Positions 6,239 through 6,270 of a stretch of 6,270 bases of DNA are shown piece after piece. Each line of letters begins with the position of its first letter. Position 1 is the stretch's first letter. The notes below the pieces were generated by a model, which worked only from the letters and a program-made list of their open reading frames with translations, ran no database searches and had not been told where the DNA came from. This DNA is from an uncultured Clostridia bacterium (GTDB lineage: Bacteria > Bacillota > Clostridia > TANB77 > CAG-508): NCBI GenBank assembly GCA_944393345.1, contig CALXZW010000075.1, forward strand, positions 1-6,270, read 5' to 3'. The position numbers and the translations under genes are program-made.

Positions 6239-6258
6239 GGTTTTATGAAAATAAAACC
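6239..6258 (+). other. GAAA-capped hairpin of module 2
   Basis: GGTTTTAT and ATAAAACC form a perfect 8-bp stem around GAAA. Compared with module 1 several stem positions change on both arms together (for example GCTTCAT/ATGAAGC versus GTTTTAT/ATAAAAC), keeping the pairing. Confidence 0.7.
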
Positions 6259-6270
6259 AACTAGTAGTAG

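Larger units (their letters stand above)
6021..6270 (+). promoter_or_regulatory. Structured leader with two tandem micro-ORF and hairpin modules (runs off right edge)
   Basis: The predicted transcript opens with a small hairpin (AGTGT 6021-6025 with ACACT 6037-6041). Two copies of one module follow, about 113 bases apart. Each has GGAGGAATG, a 10-codon ORF starting nine bases after the GGAGG, a variable hairpin region, and a hairpin capped by GAAA, then AACTA. G+C over 6051-6270 is about 37% (82 of 220), above the background. No long ORF is visible here. The arrangement resembles leader-peptide attenuators such as those ahead of antibiotic-resistance or amino-acid genes. I cannot name the family, and the controlled gene is outside the window. 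A peptide-encoding small RNA or part of a mobile element are alternatives. Confidence 0.6.
6166..6270 (+). repeat. Tandem module, copy 2 (reaches right edge)
   Basis: Copy 2 runs from GGAGGAATG through AACTAGTAG at the window end. It has the same order as copy 1: ribosome site, micro-ORF, variable hairpin, GAAA hairpin. Further copies or the regulated gene may follow outside the window. Confidence 0.75.

Noticed and set aside
6053..6270. CRISPR array
   Set aside because: There are only two repeats. They contain coding signals and variable hairpins rather than short identical repeats with uniform spacers.

Overview
The window is AT-rich. A 60-base sample inside ackA (3061-3120) has 16 G+C. 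Strong AGGAGG ribosome sites, sigma-A type promoters, a T-box in front of an aminoacyl-tRNA synthetase gene and a pta-ackA acetate operon all point to a low-GC Firmicute, most likely an anaerobic Clostridia-type bacterium. Trp is encoded by TGG, so the standard bacterial code fits. Genus cannot be decided from this sequence.

Layout from right to left on the minus strand: pta (4902-5903), a first ackA copy broken by one extra base (3698-4889), an intact second ackA (2485-3675), then a FAD-dependent oxidoreductase with a C-terminal Rieske 2Fe-2S domain (536-2032). Last comes an isoleucine T-box leader (206-463) that leads into the start of ileS, which runs off the left edge (1-176). The pta-ackA-ackA genes are spaced by 12 and 22 bases and read as one operon from a promoter at 5928-5956. 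Pta turns acetyl-CoA plus phosphate into acetyl phosphate, and AckA passes the phosphate to ADP, giving ATP and acetate. Because the first ackA is interrupted, the second copy probably supplies the activity.

Two plus-strand elements do not fit this housekeeping background. One is a 72-codon gene of unknown function (2216-2434) with its own near-consensus promoter and a strong terminator. Its G+C is about 40%, so it looks like a self-contained, imported cassette wedged between ackA and the oxidoreductase gene.

The other, at the right edge (5986-6270), is the most unusual part of the window. A perfect TTGACA-17-TATAAT promoter, divergent from pta, drives a leader carrying two tandem copies of one module. 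Each module has a strong ribosome site, exactly 9 bases, and a 10-codon ORF (MKKRFYSGFT, then MKRRFYSGFT). A GAAA-capped hairpin follows whose stem sequence changes between copies while pairing is kept. Synonymous third-base changes in the ORFs and compensatory changes in the hairpins suggest that both peptide and RNA fold matter. Whatever it controls lies beyond the window.
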